Below are positions 1 to 8,964 of a stretch of DNA of 64,000 nucleotides, in pieces. The DNA comes from Paenibacillus sp. USDA918EY. GTDB taxonomy: Bacteria; Bacillota; Bacilli; Paenibacillales; Paenibacillaceae. The position numbers and the translations under genes are program-made. Numbering within the stretch: the first letter of the stretch is position 1; every line of letters begins with the position of its first letter. A model generated the notes under the pieces. That model made no database searches. It saw only the letters and a list, made by a program, of their open reading frames with translations, and had not been told where the DNA came from. The DNA is taken from positions 868,001 through 932,000 of the forward strand of contig NZ_WTWY01000001.1 in the NCBI RefSeq assembly GCF_009870825.1, written 5' to 3'.

Positions 1-24
1 ATGAAGTTCAGGGGGAACCGGAAA

Positions 25-657
25 ATGAAAATACTGATTACGGCGTTTGAGCCGTTTGGCGGCGATGCGATCAACCCGACGGAGAGATTGCTGATGGACA
101 TCGGGAAGGAACCGATCGAGGGAGCCGAAATCCATACGCGGCTGCTGCCGGTCGTTTTTGACGAATGCGCGGACAAGCTGCTCGAAACGGTGGCAGAGAT
201 CCGGCCGGATGCGGTTATTTGCTGCGGCCTGGCTTCCGGCCGGACCTCCATTACGCCGGAGCAAATCGCGATCAATTTGAAAGAGGTGCCGAAAGAATCC
301 TCCGTGGCGGACAACCAAGGGAACCGCCCCTATAACGAACGCGTGAACCCGGAAGGCCCGGACGGCTTGTTCAGCCTGCTGCCCGTGCGCGCGATGACGG
401 ACAACATGAAAGAGCAGGGGATCCCGGCTTCCATTTCGTATTCGGCGGGAACCTTTATCTGCAATAATACGATGTACGCGCTGCTGGATCATATCCGGAC
501 GAATCGGCTGCCCATGATCGGCGGTTTCGTCCATTTTCCGGCGTCGACGGAGATGGCCGCAAGCAAGCCGGGCTTGCCTTCGCTGTCGCACGACACGATG
601 CTGAATGGTTTGAAAATCATGATCGAAACGATTGTGAAGGAATCGTTTCGCGATTAA
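25..657 (+). CDS. pcp: Pyrrolidone-carboxylate peptidase (pyroglutamyl peptidase I)
   Basis: Cytoplasmic cysteine peptidase of family C15 that removes N-terminal pyroglutamate from peptides. The 210-residue product has the family start MKILITAFEPFGG and a plausible catalytic triad: Glu79 (PEQIAIN), Cys146 (GTFICN) and His170 (GFVHFPAS). Length is typical of the family. An in-frame ATG exists at position 1, but the start at 25 has a GGGGGAA ribosome site at 11-17 and matches the conserved N terminus. It ends just before a bidirectional terminator shared with the convergent AraC gene. The identification is firm; physiological role is probably peptide salvage. Confidence 0.95.
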   Translation: MKILITAFEPFGGDAINPTERLLMDIGKEPIEGAEIHTRLLPVVFDECADKLLETVAEIRPDAVICCGLASGRTSITPEQIAINLKEVPKESSVADNQGNRPYNERVNPEGPDGLFSLLPVRAMTDNMKEQGIPASISYSAGTFICNNTMYALLDHIRTNRLPMIGGFVHFPASTEMAASKPGLPSLSHDTMLNGLKIMIETIVKESFRD

Positions 658-680
658 CATCGTTTTCGCTTAAAAACGCG

Positions 681-720
681 GAAAAGCCTGATCCCCTAAT
701 GGGTCAGGCTTTTCCTTTTT
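681..720. terminator. Bidirectional terminator between pcp and araC-type gene
   Basis: A stem pairs GAAAAGCCTGA with TCAGGCTTTTC around a small loop and is flanked by T and A runs on either strand. It overlaps the 3' end of the minus-strand regulator, so it can serve both convergent genes. Confidence 0.85.
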
Positions 721-1591
721 TGCGGAACTGGTGGGGCGAAATGTTCTTGTAATGCCGGAACTGCTGAATAAAATAGCTGGAGCTGGAAAAGCCGACCTCA
801 AGCGCAATGTCCGTCATGCTCATATCCGTCGTGAGCAGCAGCTTTTCCGCTTCGGTGATCCGGATATAACTGAGGTAATTGGTGAAGGTTTTGCCCATGA
901 TCGCTTTGAAGCGCCTCGAAAAATAGCTGTAGCTCATGTTGCAGAGCTTGGCCGCCGTTTGCGCGTTGATGTCGTTCATATAGTTGTAGTCGATGTATTC
1001 GAAAACCTGCTGAAGCATCCGGTAATCGCTGTCATTCAGTGAACGGGAAACCTCCCAACCCCATTGCTGATGATGCGTCCGGCGCAGAAACCACAGAAAA
1101 ACGCGGCAGATCAAGGTACGGACCGCCAGCTCAAAGCCGAAACCTTTGGAATTGAATTCTTCGTAGATTTCTCTGATCAGGCCGGGGATCGGCGTATCGT
1201 CGATCTCGGCCGCCGTAAACACCCGCTGACCTCCCGCATCCGCAAGGGTAAAGGGGAGGATGTACTTCGATTCCAGAAAGGTGCGGGACGTCGAATACAA
1301 AATTTCCGGGTCGAATTTGACGACGATGTACGAAACCCTTTCGTCCATGGAATAGATCGAATGGGTTTCATGCGAATGAATCAAAACCAGATCTCCGGTT
1401 TCAAGCTGATGGCTTTCCCCGCCCAGAAACACTTTGGCCCTGCCGGAGAGGAAATATAAAATTTCGATATAAAGATGCCAATGGGGATCCACGACGACGC
1501 GTCCGCCGTTGCCGGAATGGATCATGCTTTCGTATGGATATTGGATGGACCCCGCGGCGGCGCGGTTGGATTCGAAATACGGCTCGGTCAT
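704..1591 (-). CDS. AraC-family transcriptional regulator with N-terminal cupin
   Basis: The 295-residue protein has an N-terminal cupin-like sensor (DPHWHLYIEILYFLSG, then GDLVLIHSHETHSIY), followed by a C-terminal pair of helix-turn-helix motifs ending in DIALEVGFSSSSYFIQQFRH. This layout is typical of sugar-responsive AraC activators. A longer reading from 1618 is possible, but AGAGGTG lies about ten bases upstream of the ATG at 1591. It is divergent from a TIM-barrel isomerase and Gfo/Idh dehydrogenase, which it probably controls; the ligand cannot be told from sequence. Confidence 0.88.
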   Translation of the reverse strand: MTEPYFESNRAAAGSIQYPYESMIHSGNGGRVVVDPHWHLYIEILYFLSGRAKVFLGGESHQLETGDLVLIHSHETHSIYSMDERVSYIVVKFDPEILYSTSRTFLESKYILPFTLADAGGQRVFTAAEIDDTPIPGLIREIYEEFNSKGFGFELAVRTLICRVFLWFLRRTHHQQWGWEVSRSLNDSDYRMLQQVFEYIDYNYMNDINAQTAAKLCNMSYSYFSRRFKAIMGKTFTNYLSYIRITEAEKLLLTTDMSMTDIALEVGFSSSSYFIQQFRHYKNISPHQFRKKGKA

Positions 1592-1715
1592 CGGTTTAAC
1601 GCACCTCTTTTTTACCATGACAAAAATTTTATATTTTTGAATAGGTTCATTGTATTACGGATCGGACGATTTTGGTATCCTTACTTTGACTTGAAACACA
1701 GGAGGAGGCATTGCG

Positions 1716-2462
1716 GTGGAAAATGTGGCACTTCAACTGTATTCGATTAAAGAATTGACGAGCACCGACTTTTTGGGAACGCTTGCCAAAGTGGCGGAAA
1801 TTGGCTACGACGGCGTCGAATTTGCGGGTTATTTCGGAACGTCCGCGGCAGACCTGAAAAAAACGCTTGACGCTCACGGACTCCGGGCGGCCGGAAGCCA
1901 TATCGGCATCTCGGAACTACAGCTTGAGCTGGACCGGATGATCGAATATTCGCTTGCGATTGACAGCCCTTACATTATTTGCCCCGGCATTCCGGAAGAG
2001 ATGCGAAACAGCGCCGACAGCTATAAACGAACGGCGGAATCGTTCAACCGGATCGGGGAGCGCTGCAAGGAAAACGGACTTCGTTTCGGTTACCACAACC
2101 ATGCGGTCGAATTCGAGAAGTTTGACGGACTGACCGGCATCGAGCTGCTCGCCCGGCATACGGATTCCGAGCACTTGTTTTTTGAACTCGATACATATTG
2201 GGCGGAATATGCAGGGTTCCGTTCCGTCGATTGGATCGAATCGCTGAAAGAGCGCTGCGCGGTTTTGCATATCAAAGATATGAAAAGCGGGCAGGACAAG
2301 CGGAATACGGAAATCGGCTCCGGCATCATGGATTTTAAGGCGATCGCCGAGGCAGGCAAACGTTACGGCGTGCAATGGTACACAGTGGAGCAAGAGGAGT
2401 TCGACATTCCGCAGCTGGACAGCATCAAGGCGAGTCTCGAATATCTTCGACAAATATTATAA
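1716..2462 (+). CDS. Xylose-isomerase-like TIM-barrel sugar phosphate isomerase/epimerase
   Basis: The 248-residue protein belongs to the AP-endonuclease-2/xylose-isomerase-like TIM-barrel family (IolE/hydroxypyruvate isomerase relatives). Likely metal and substrate residues are in FGYHNHAVEFE, FFELDTYW, HIKDM and the C-terminal EQEEF. The start is a GTG preceded by GGAGGAGG seven bases upstream. Only 30 bases separate it from the following dehydrogenase, so the two form an operon and probably act on successive steps of a sugar or inositol-like pathway. Substrate is unknown. Confidence 0.85.
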   Translation: MENVALQLYSIKELTSTDFLGTLAKVAEIGYDGVEFAGYFGTSAADLKKTLDAHGLRAAGSHIGISELQLELDRMIEYSLAIDSPYIICPGIPEEMRNSADSYKRTAESFNRIGERCKENGLRFGYHNHAVEFEKFDGLTGIELLARHTDSEHLFFELDTYWAEYAGFRSVDWIESLKERCAVLHIKDMKSGQDKRNTEIGSGIMDFKAIAEAGKRYGVQWYTVEQEEFDIPQLDSIKASLEYLRQIL

Positions 2463-2492
2463 ATTATGTATCCAAGGAGATGATTACAGGTT

Positions 2493-3587
2493 ATGGCGGC
2501 TAAAGAACAAAAAACGCTGCGCGTCGGCGTGATCGGCTGCGGCGGCATCGCAAACGGCAAACATATCCCGAATTTGAACGCAAACGAAAACGTGGAGCTG
2601 GTCGCGTTTTGCGACATCATCGAAGAACGGGCGATCGAATCCGCGAAAAAAATCGGCAGGGAAGATATCGCGATCTATACGGATTACAAAGAGCTGTTAA
2701 AGGACGAAAGCATCGATGTGGTCCATGTGTGCACGCCGAACAAGTCGCACTCGTTCATTACGATCGACGCTTTGGAAGCCGGCAAACACGTCATGTGCGA
2801 AAAGCCGATGGCGAAAACTTCCGAGGAAGCGAGAGCGATGTTGGAGACGGCCAAGCGCACGGGCAAAAAGCTGACGATCGGCTATGACAACCGTTATCGT
2901 CCGGATTCGCTGCTGCTCAAAAAAATCGCCGAACGCGGCGATCTGGGCGACGTCTATTTCGCGAAGGCGCATGCCATCCGCAGACGCGCCGTGCCGACAT
3001 GGGGCGTGTTCCTGAACGAAGAAGAGCAGGGCGGCGGGCCATTGATCGATATCGGGACGCATGCGCTCGATTTGACGCTGTGGCTGATGGACAACTATAA
3101 GGTGAAAAGCGTCGTCGGCAACGTGTACCACAAGCTCGGCGGCAAAAAGGACGCCGCAAATGCGTTCGGACCATGGGATCCGGAGCAGTTCACCGTCGAA
3201 GATTCGGCGTTTGGATTCATCACGATGGAGAACGGGGCGACCGTGATCCTGGAATCGAGCTGGGCGCTGAACACGCTGGACGTCGGCGAAGCCAAGGCGA
3301 CGCTGTGCGGAACCGAAGCGGGCGCGGACATGCGCGACGGGCTGCGGATCAACGGCGAAGAGTTGGGCAATCTGTACACCAAGCTGCCGGAGCTGAACAC
3401 GGGCGGCGTCGCCTATTTCGACGGCAAATCCGAAAGCCAGGCCGCAAGAGAATGCAGACTGTGGATCGACAGCATTTTGAACGATACCGAGCCGATGGTG
3501 AAACCGGAACAGGCGCTTGTCGTGACCGAGGTGCTGGAAGCGATCTACGAATCCGCGCGGACGGGCAAAACGGTATATTTTAAATAG
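2493..3587 (+). CDS. Gfo/Idh/MocA-family oxidoreductase
   Basis: NAD(P)-dependent sugar or cyclitol dehydrogenase of 364 residues. The N-terminal Rossmann fold shows GVIGCGGIANGKH, and the family signature CEKPMAKT gives the conserved EKP lysine. The C-terminal alpha/beta domain contains GGPLIDIGTHALDL, the usual substrate-site segment. AAGGAG lies upstream of the ATG. It is the second gene of the unit that starts at 1716 and is followed by a terminator. The family is certain; the substrate is not. Confidence 0.92.
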   Translation: MAAKEQKTLRVGVIGCGGIANGKHIPNLNANENVELVAFCDIIEERAIESAKKIGREDIAIYTDYKELLKDESIDVVHVCTPNKSHSFITIDALEAGKHVMCEKPMAKTSEEARAMLETAKRTGKKLTIGYDNRYRPDSLLLKKIAERGDLGDVYFAKAHAIRRRAVPTWGVFLNEEEQGGGPLIDIGTHALDLTLWLMDNYKVKSVVGNVYHKLGGKKDAANAFGPWDPEQFTVEDSAFGFITMENGATVILESSWALNTLDVGEAKATLCGTEAGADMRDGLRINGEELGNLYTKLPELNTGGVAYFDGKSESQAARECRLWIDSILNDTEPMVKPEQALVVTEVLEAIYESARTGKTVYFK

Positions 3588-3597
3588 GTCTATAGCA

Positions 3598-3633
3598 AAA
3601 GCTCACCCTTTTCAAAGAGAGAGTGGGCTTTTT
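3598..3633 (+). terminator. Rho-independent terminator
   Basis: AAAGCTCAC pairs with GTGGGCTTT (one G-U pair) and is followed by a T run. It closes the two-gene unit that starts at 1716. Confidence 0.75.
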
Positions 3634-3654
3634 GTCTTCGCGCCGCTTGGCGGC

Positions 3655-3690
3655 TGTCGCAATATTGAACCTGATTGTCGCAATGTTACA
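3655..3690. promoter_or_regulatory. Direct-repeat operator candidate upstream of dehydrogenase
   Basis: TGTCGCAAT occurs at 3655-3663 and again at 3676-3684, exactly 21 bases apart, or two helical turns. It lies about 75-110 bases upstream of the start at 3763. AraC-family activators commonly bind tandem same-face repeats of this kind, and an AraC gene (4811) lies in the same unit. Confidence 0.45.
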
Positions 3691-3762
3691 CTGTTTTATC
3701 CATATTTCCTGTGATAGATTAATGGCAAGATGTCCTTAAATTAAACATTGGGGTGGCTTAAC

Positions 3763-4764
3763 ATGATTAAAATAGGTAAAATTAGCTATTGGCACGTACA
3801 TGCATGGGATTATACGAAACAAGCCGGGGAACATCCGGATACGGAAATCGTTGCGGTATGGGATGAAAATCCGCAGCGCGGCCGGGAAGCCGCAGACAAG
3901 CAAGGCGTGGCGTTTTACGAATCGCTTGATGAAATGCTGTCACGAGACGATATCGAAGGCGTGATCGTGGACGCTCCGACGCGGATGCACCGCGAGGTGA
4001 TGCTGAAGGCGGCAGCCGCGGGCAAGCATATTTTTACGGAGAAAGTGCTGGCGCCGACGCTCCATGAAGCAAACGAGATTTTGGAGGCGGTTAAGCGCCA
4101 TAACGTGAAGCTGACCGTGTCGCTGCCAAGATTGAACGACGGGTATACGCTCGCGATCCGCGACATACTCGATCAGGAGCTGCTCGGAAAAATAACTTTG
4201 GTACGCGTTCGCTTGTCCCACAACGGGGCTACTGCAGGCTGGTTGCCGGACCATTTTTATAAGCCGGAAGATACCTTCGGCGGAGCGCTCATTGACCTGG
4301 GTTGCCATCCGATGTATTTAACCCGCCTGTTCCTGCAGCAGGAGCCGGTTGAAGTTAAAGCGGAATACGGCTACGTTACGGGCAAAGAAGTCGAAGACAA
4401 TGCCGTTGCGTCGCTCTCCACGCCATCGGGCGCGATCGGGATCGTGGAAGCGGGCTTCGTGAACAGCTTCTCGCCGTTCTGCATCGAAATCCACGGCACG
4501 GACGGCACGCTGCTGTACGGAACGCCGGACGAAAAGCTGCTGATCCGCACCACCCGGAAGGAAGAGTACCAAAACGGCTGGGTGGAGCTTCCGGTGCCGG
4601 GGGCGCGTGAAAGCGCGTTCCAGCAGTGGGTTTCCCATATCCAAAACGATACGACAGCCGATGAAAACTTGATGTACGCCATTGAACTGACGAAGCTGAT
4701 GGAAGCGGCGAATCAATCGGCGCGCGAGCATCGCGGCATCCGTATTTCCGATCTCCAGGCTTGA
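3763..4764 (+). CDS. Atypical Gfo/Idh/MocA-family oxidoreductase
   Basis: The 333-residue protein has the two-domain Gfo/Idh/MocA architecture: Rossmann half to about residue 120, then a substrate domain with GGALIDLGCHPMYL. Two family marks are altered. The N terminus (MIKIGKISYWHVHAWDY) lacks the glycine-rich dinucleotide loop, and the usual EKP is TEKVLAP. It may bind the cofactor differently or have lost redox activity. An in-frame ATG exists at 3748, but GGGGTGG is correctly placed for the ATG at 3763. It probably shares a unit with the next two genes. Confidence 0.82.
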   Translation: MIKIGKISYWHVHAWDYTKQAGEHPDTEIVAVWDENPQRGREAADKQGVAFYESLDEMLSRDDIEGVIVDAPTRMHREVMLKAAAAGKHIFTEKVLAPTLHEANEILEAVKRHNVKLTVSLPRLNDGYTLAIRDILDQELLGKITLVRVRLSHNGATAGWLPDHFYKPEDTFGGALIDLGCHPMYLTRLFLQQEPVEVKAEYGYVTGKEVEDNAVASLSTPSGAIGIVEAGFVNSFSPFCIEIHGTDGTLLYGTPDEKLLIRTTRKEEYQNGWVELPVPGARESAFQQWVSHIQNDTTADENLMYAIELTKLMEAANQSAREHRGIRISDLQA

Positions 4765-4810
4765 TTTCCAGGTGCCGAAATAATACAGATGGAATCAAGG
4801 ATTGTACTGC

Positions 4811-5761
4811 ATGATGAACAACTTTCCGTACGACATGATGACGGAGCGACCGGACGCTCTGGAGCGGCTTGACCTGAAAGTATACTGGGGAAACTATGAG
4901 ATTCGCGTGTTGCGTTTTCACCTCATTACGTTTCCCGCAGGGAAAATGGTATCCTTTCATAAGCACGCCGAATACGAGTTTCATTTTATCCCGCGCGGCA
5001 AAGGAATGGTGATCCTGGAACAGGAGCCGTTCCACCTGCGGGAAGGCATGTTTTATTTGACCGGTCCGGGCGTGATGCATTACCAGGAGGCCGATGCCGA
5101 CGAGGCGATGGATGAGCTCTGCCTTCACGTCGATATCGTCAACCTTGCCGAAAAAGAAAAAGGTCAGGGCAGACGGATCCGCCATGCCGCCGACCCTTGG
5201 GAAATTGCCGAAGCCCAGGACTGCATGGAAAAATTGAAAGCATTGCCGCTGAAACCCGTGATGGACGTCCATCGGGCGATGCCTTATTTTCTGGAAGCCT
5301 ATCAGGCTGCGCACATGAAATATGCCGGGCTTTACACCACCATTAAACACAGCGTCATACAAATTTTGCTGCGGGCGGCCAGAGCCTATGAAACGGAACC
5401 GATGGAGGCGCTGCTGCCCGCAAGGGATATGAAGGCTTACCGCTTCCAGCTCGCCATGGAGTATATCGAAGCCAATTCGGCGGGAGAGATCGTTTTGGAA
5501 GACGTGGCCGACAAGCTGCATGTCAGCAGCAGGCAGCTGCAGCGGATTATTAAGGACCTCGGCGACGGGCGTTCGTTCAGCGAAATTTTGGAGGACATCC
5601 GTTTGAAGGCCGTATGCCGCAGGCTGGCGGAAACGAAAGAACCGATCGACGTCATTGCCGGCCTCGAGGGTTTTTCAAGCGGCAGCTATTTGCATACCGT
5701 GTTCAAAAAAAGGTTCGGAATGACACCGACGGAATATCGGGTCTCACACGCAAAATTATAG
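4811..5761 (+). CDS. AraC-family transcriptional regulator with cupin sensor
   Basis: The 316-residue protein has an N-terminal cupin-like region (FHKHAEYEFHFIPRGKGMV, GMFYLTGPGVMHYQE) and a C-terminal AraC helix-turn-helix pair ending GSYLHTVFKKRFGMTPTEYR. AAGG lies ten bases before the ATG at 4811; a second ATG follows at once. Its stop codon overlaps the ribosome site of the next Gfo/Idh gene, implying translational coupling. It is a good candidate to bind the direct repeats at 3655-3684. Confidence 0.85.
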   Translation: MMNNFPYDMMTERPDALERLDLKVYWGNYEIRVLRFHLITFPAGKMVSFHKHAEYEFHFIPRGKGMVILEQEPFHLREGMFYLTGPGVMHYQEADADEAMDELCLHVDIVNLAEKEKGQGRRIRHAADPWEIAEAQDCMEKLKALPLKPVMDVHRAMPYFLEAYQAAHMKYAGLYTTIKHSVIQILLRAARAYETEPMEALLPARDMKAYRFQLAMEYIEANSAGEIVLEDVADKLHVSSRQLQRIIKDLGDGRSFSEILEDIRLKAVCRRLAETKEPIDVIAGLEGFSSGSYLHTVFKKRFGMTPTEYRVSHAKL

Positions 5762-5774
5762 GAGGATGGCTTTC

Positions 5775-6863
5775 GTGGGAAAGATTTTTCGGATAGGGAT
5801 TATCGGAAGCGGCGGCATTGCCGGCGAGCATGTCCGCGCTTATAAACGCATCGAGGATGTGGAAATCGTCGGCGTGTCCGACATTTTGCCGGGACGGGCG
5901 GATGAATTTATCAAACGCTGGGATTTGCAGCAGGCCAAAGGTTTTGACGACCACCGGCAAATGCTGGAGATGGAGCTTGACGGAGTCAGCATCTGCACGC
6001 CGAACGTGGCGCATTATCAGACGACGATCGATTCGCTGCGCGCCGGCAAACATGTCATGCTGGAAAAGCCGATGTCGGTGACGCTCGAGCAGGCCGTCGA
6101 AATGGTGCAAGTCTCGAAGCAGACCGGCAAAATGCTGAACATCGGTTTTCAGCCGCGTTATGACCCGAATATGAGCCTGATCAAGGATCTGGTGCAAAAA
6201 GGCCAGCTTGGCAAAGTATATTATGTAGAAACCGGCGGAGGACGCCGCCGCGGCATGCCTGGAGGAACGTTTATCCGCCAAGATATCGCCGGAGCGGGGG
6301 CGATGGCCGACATCGGGTGCTATTCGCTGGATCTGGCTTTGAATACGCTGGGGTATCCTAAGCCGTTGACGGTTTCGGCATACACTTCGAATTATTTCGG
6401 CACAAACCCGAAATATCATCCGGAAGCGGCCCGTTTCGACGTGGAGGACTTCGGCGTCGCGATCGTCCGCTTCGAAAACGATCTTGTGCTGAACTTCAAA
6501 ACGTCCTGGGCGATGCATATGGACACGCTCGGGGCGACGATGTTCCTCGGCACCGACGCGGGCATGAAAGTGCTCCCCGGCAGCAAGGGACCATGGGGAG
6601 GCGTTTGGGACGGCAACGTCGGCGCGGTTTCCATTTTCCACGATATCCAGGGCCATCATACGGAAAGCATCATCCCGCTGATCGATCATAAACTAAGCGT
6701 TTTCGAAGAAAAAATCAAGGACTTCGTCCGCGCGCTCCGCGAAGGAGGGCCGGCTCCGATTCCGGGCGAGCAAATTTTGCGCAATCAGGCGATTTTGGAC
6801 GGAATTTTGCGTTCCTCGGAAACGAAAAGGGAAGTCGAAATCCATATTCCGGATATCGGATAA
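5775..6863 (+). CDS. Gfo/Idh/MocA-family oxidoreductase
   Basis: The 362-residue dehydrogenase has the canonical cofactor loop GIIGSGGIAGEHV, the EKP signature (MLEKPMSV) and the substrate-domain segment GAGAMADIGCYSLDL. GGAGG at 5761-5765 is nine bases before a GTG at 5775. The ATG at 5766 directly abuts the ribosome site and is an unlikely start. It is coupled to the upstream AraC gene. It is the third dehydrogenase of this family within 5 kb, suggesting a multi-step sugar or inositol oxidation route. Confidence 0.9.
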   Translation: MGKIFRIGIIGSGGIAGEHVRAYKRIEDVEIVGVSDILPGRADEFIKRWDLQQAKGFDDHRQMLEMELDGVSICTPNVAHYQTTIDSLRAGKHVMLEKPMSVTLEQAVEMVQVSKQTGKMLNIGFQPRYDPNMSLIKDLVQKGQLGKVYYVETGGGRRRGMPGGTFIRQDIAGAGAMADIGCYSLDLALNTLGYPKPLTVSAYTSNYFGTNPKYHPEAARFDVEDFGVAIVRFENDLVLNFKTSWAMHMDTLGATMFLGTDAGMKVLPGSKGPWGGVWDGNVGAVSIFHDIQGHHTESIIPLIDHKLSVFEEKIKDFVRALREGGPAPIPGEQILRNQAILDGILRSSETKREVEIHIPDIG

Positions 6864-6882
6864 TTTCCGGTGTCCGAAGCTG

Positions 6883-6926
6883 CAGTCCGCAGCCTGACCG
6901 TCTCAGGCTTGGCGGACTGTTTTTTT
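6883..6926 (+). terminator. Rho-independent terminator
   Basis: CAGTCCGC-AGCCTGA pairs with TCAGGCT-GCGGACTG and runs into seven Ts. It ends the sugar dehydrogenase unit. Confidence 0.9.
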
Positions 6927-6955
6927 GCGCCCGTTCGGATTTTCGCGAAATTTTC

Positions 6956-6983
6956 TTGTCATCCTGAGAATTTGTGGTATATT
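6956..6983 (+). promoter_or_regulatory. Sigma-A-type promoter of MFS gene
   Basis: TTGTCA, a 16-base spacer ending in TGG, then TATATT forms an extended -10 promoter about 60 bases upstream of the MFS start. Confidence 0.6.
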
Positions 6984-7045
6984 TAAACTCCTTCCTTTTT
7001 TCCCAACATCTCACTCCAATTCGTTGATTCAGGAGGACAATTTCG

Positions 7046-8311
7046 ATGCTTTGGTTCAAATGGGACCTCAACCTGAAGATCAGGCTGATCGGGGATTCCC
7101 TGTTCAATATGCTGTTTTGGATGTATTTCCCTTTCATGACGCTTTATTTCAGCGGAGCTTTCGGCAAATCCGTCGCGAGCATGCTTATGATGGTGCCGCC
7201 GCTCGTCGGGCTGTTCGCCGGGCTGTTCGGTGGTTTTTTGGCCGATCGGCTGGGCCGGCGCCCCGCGATGCTTTTGGGTTCGATCCTTCAATCCGTGATG
7301 TTCGCCATTTTTGCCTTGTCTCCCTCCCGCTGGCTCGATTATATAGCGTATATCGGGGTAGGCGTCGGAAGTTCGATTTTCACGCCGGCAAGTTCGGCGA
7401 TGGTCGCGGACGTTACGCCGGAGAAGGACCGGAGAATGGTGTTTGCGACGTTCGTGACCGGCCGTAATCTCGGGGCGGTTTTCGGACCGGCGCTGGGTTC
7501 GATTTTTTTCATCAACTACCGGACGGAATTGTTGTGGACCTGCACGCTCGTTACGTTTTTGTACTTTTTGGCGATCTATTGGAAAATCCGCGAAACGCTG
7601 CCGGCCTCGGCGGGCCCCGCTCAGGAGAAGGGAAGCATGGGGTCGCTGATCATACGGCAGTTCCGCAATTACGGCCTTATTTTCAAGGATCCGCCCTTCG
7701 CCGTTTATATCATTGCGGGAATTATGGTGACCATCGCCTTTATGCAGCTGGATATGTATCTCGCGGTTTACGTCAAGGAATACGTGCCGGCGCAGCCGCT
7801 GCTTTCCTTCGGGAACTGGTCGTTTTCCTTGAACAGCACGGGGATTTTCGGATGGATGATCGGGCTTAACGGGTTGCTCTTCGTGCTCTGCGCGCTCCCG
7901 GTTACGAAACTGTTCGAGCATTGGAACGACCGGAACGTGTTTATTTTGTCCTCGGCGCTGTTTGGACTCGGGATGTTTCTCATGGGCTTTACGACAAACG
8001 TATGGCTGCTTCTCGTTTTCATTACGGTCATGACGATCGGCGAGGTTTCCCGTTCTCCCGTCACGGAAAGCTTCGTCAGCAAATACGCGCCGGCGAACGC
8101 CAGAGGTCAGTACATGGGGGCTTCCAACCTCCAATATTCCTTGGGCCGGTTTATCGCTCCGGTAACCATCTTCCTTTCGACCTGGCTGCCGCCGCTTGGA
8201 GTATTCGGATTCATCTTTTTCTGTACGCTGGCAAGCGTCGTGTTGTATATCGTGTTGTTCCGCATTCTCCCTGAGACAAAACCCGCTCAAACAGAAAATG
8301 CGGGGCTGTGA
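7046..8311 (+). CDS. MFS transporter, about 12 transmembrane segments
   Basis: The 421-residue membrane protein of the major facilitator superfamily has the loop 2-3 signature GGFLADRLGRRPAML and hydrophobic stretches throughout, consistent with twelve helices. It resembles the drug/H+ antiporter 1 type. AGGAGG lies ten bases before the ATG at 7046. It stands alone with its own promoter between the sugar block and sodC. Substrate is unknown; both drug and sugar efflux are possible. Confidence 0.85.
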   Translation: MLWFKWDLNLKIRLIGDSLFNMLFWMYFPFMTLYFSGAFGKSVASMLMMVPPLVGLFAGLFGGFLADRLGRRPAMLLGSILQSVMFAIFALSPSRWLDYIAYIGVGVGSSIFTPASSAMVADVTPEKDRRMVFATFVTGRNLGAVFGPALGSIFFINYRTELLWTCTLVTFLYFLAIYWKIRETLPASAGPAQEKGSMGSLIIRQFRNYGLIFKDPPFAVYIIAGIMVTIAFMQLDMYLAVYVKEYVPAQPLLSFGNWSFSLNSTGIFGWMIGLNGLLFVLCALPVTKLFEHWNDRNVFILSSALFGLGMFLMGFTTNVWLLLVFITVMTIGEVSRSPVTESFVSKYAPANARGQYMGASNLQYSLGRFIAPVTIFLSTWLPPLGVFGFIFFCTLASVVLYIVLFRILPETKPAQTENAGL

Positions 8312-8424
8312 TCCCGGAAACGTTCGCCGCCATTTTTTGCCGGTTCGGTGTTATCTTTTTCCTGTAAAAAGGACAACCTGTGAAAAGGTACCGAAACACA
8401 TCTACAGGAGGAAGAATAGGCACA

Positions 8425-8964
8425 ATGAAAAAACAAGCGATCTGCCTGAGCGTACTTAGCGCACTCGTATTCGGGGCTGCGCCGATGAGCCCGTCCGCAT
8501 GGGCGAAATCGGAAGAAATGCAAGTCAACACAAAAATCATCGATTCCAAAGGGGCAGAAGTAGGCACGGCGGTGATCACGCAAAAAGCGGATGCGGTTCA
8601 CATTCATATCGAAGCAAAAAATTTGCCCCCGGGCGAGCATGGAATCCACTTCCATGAAACCGGCAAATGCGATCCGCCGGACTTCATGAGTGCGGGAGCG
8701 CATTTCAATCCGCAAGGCAAACAGCATGGCTTCAAAAATCCGAAAGGATTCCACGCCGGCGACCTGCTTAACATCCATGTCAAGGAAGACGGAAGCGTGG
8801 TTGCCGACCTGGAGAGCAAAACGGTGACGCTGAAAAAGGACGCGCCGAACTCGCTTTTGAAATCCGGCGGCACGTCGCTCATGATCCACGAAAAAGCGGA
8901 TGATTACGTCACCGACCCGTCCGGTAATTCCGGGGCGCGGATCGCCTGTTCGGTCATTCGTTAA
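8425..8964 (+). CDS. sodC: Secreted Cu/Zn superoxide dismutase
   Basis: Converts superoxide to peroxide and oxygen outside the membrane. The 179-residue precursor has a Sec signal ending SPSAWA-KS near residue 27. All metal ligands are visible: copper His75, His77, His93 and His155; zinc His93, His101, His110 and Asp113; disulfide Cys82-Cys175. It has no lipobox. The start at 8425 follows AGGAGG and opens a normal signal peptide; an in-frame ATG at 8380 would break it. Many Bacillus homologues lack one copper ligand, but this set is complete, so an active enzyme is likely. Confidence 0.93.
   Translation: MKKQAICLSVLSALVFGAAPMSPSAWAKSEEMQVNTKIIDSKGAEVGTAVITQKADAVHIHIEAKNLPPGEHGIHFHETGKCDPPDFMSAGAHFNPQGKQHGFKNPKGFHAGDLLNIHVKEDGSVVADLESKTVTLKKDAPNSLLKSGGTSLMIHEKADDYVTDPSGNSGARIACSVIR

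Noticed and set aside
4376..5521. 381-codon minus-strand frame across the dehydrogenase and AraC genes
   Set aside because: It spans two well-supported plus-strand genes and shows low-complexity Arg/Ser-rich stretches.
6983..8290. Long minus-strand open frame opposite the MFS transporter
   Set aside because: Its translation is rich in Arg, His, Gln and Glu with no family signature, as expected for the antisense of a GC-rich membrane protein gene; the plus strand has clear MFS motifs and a ribosome site.
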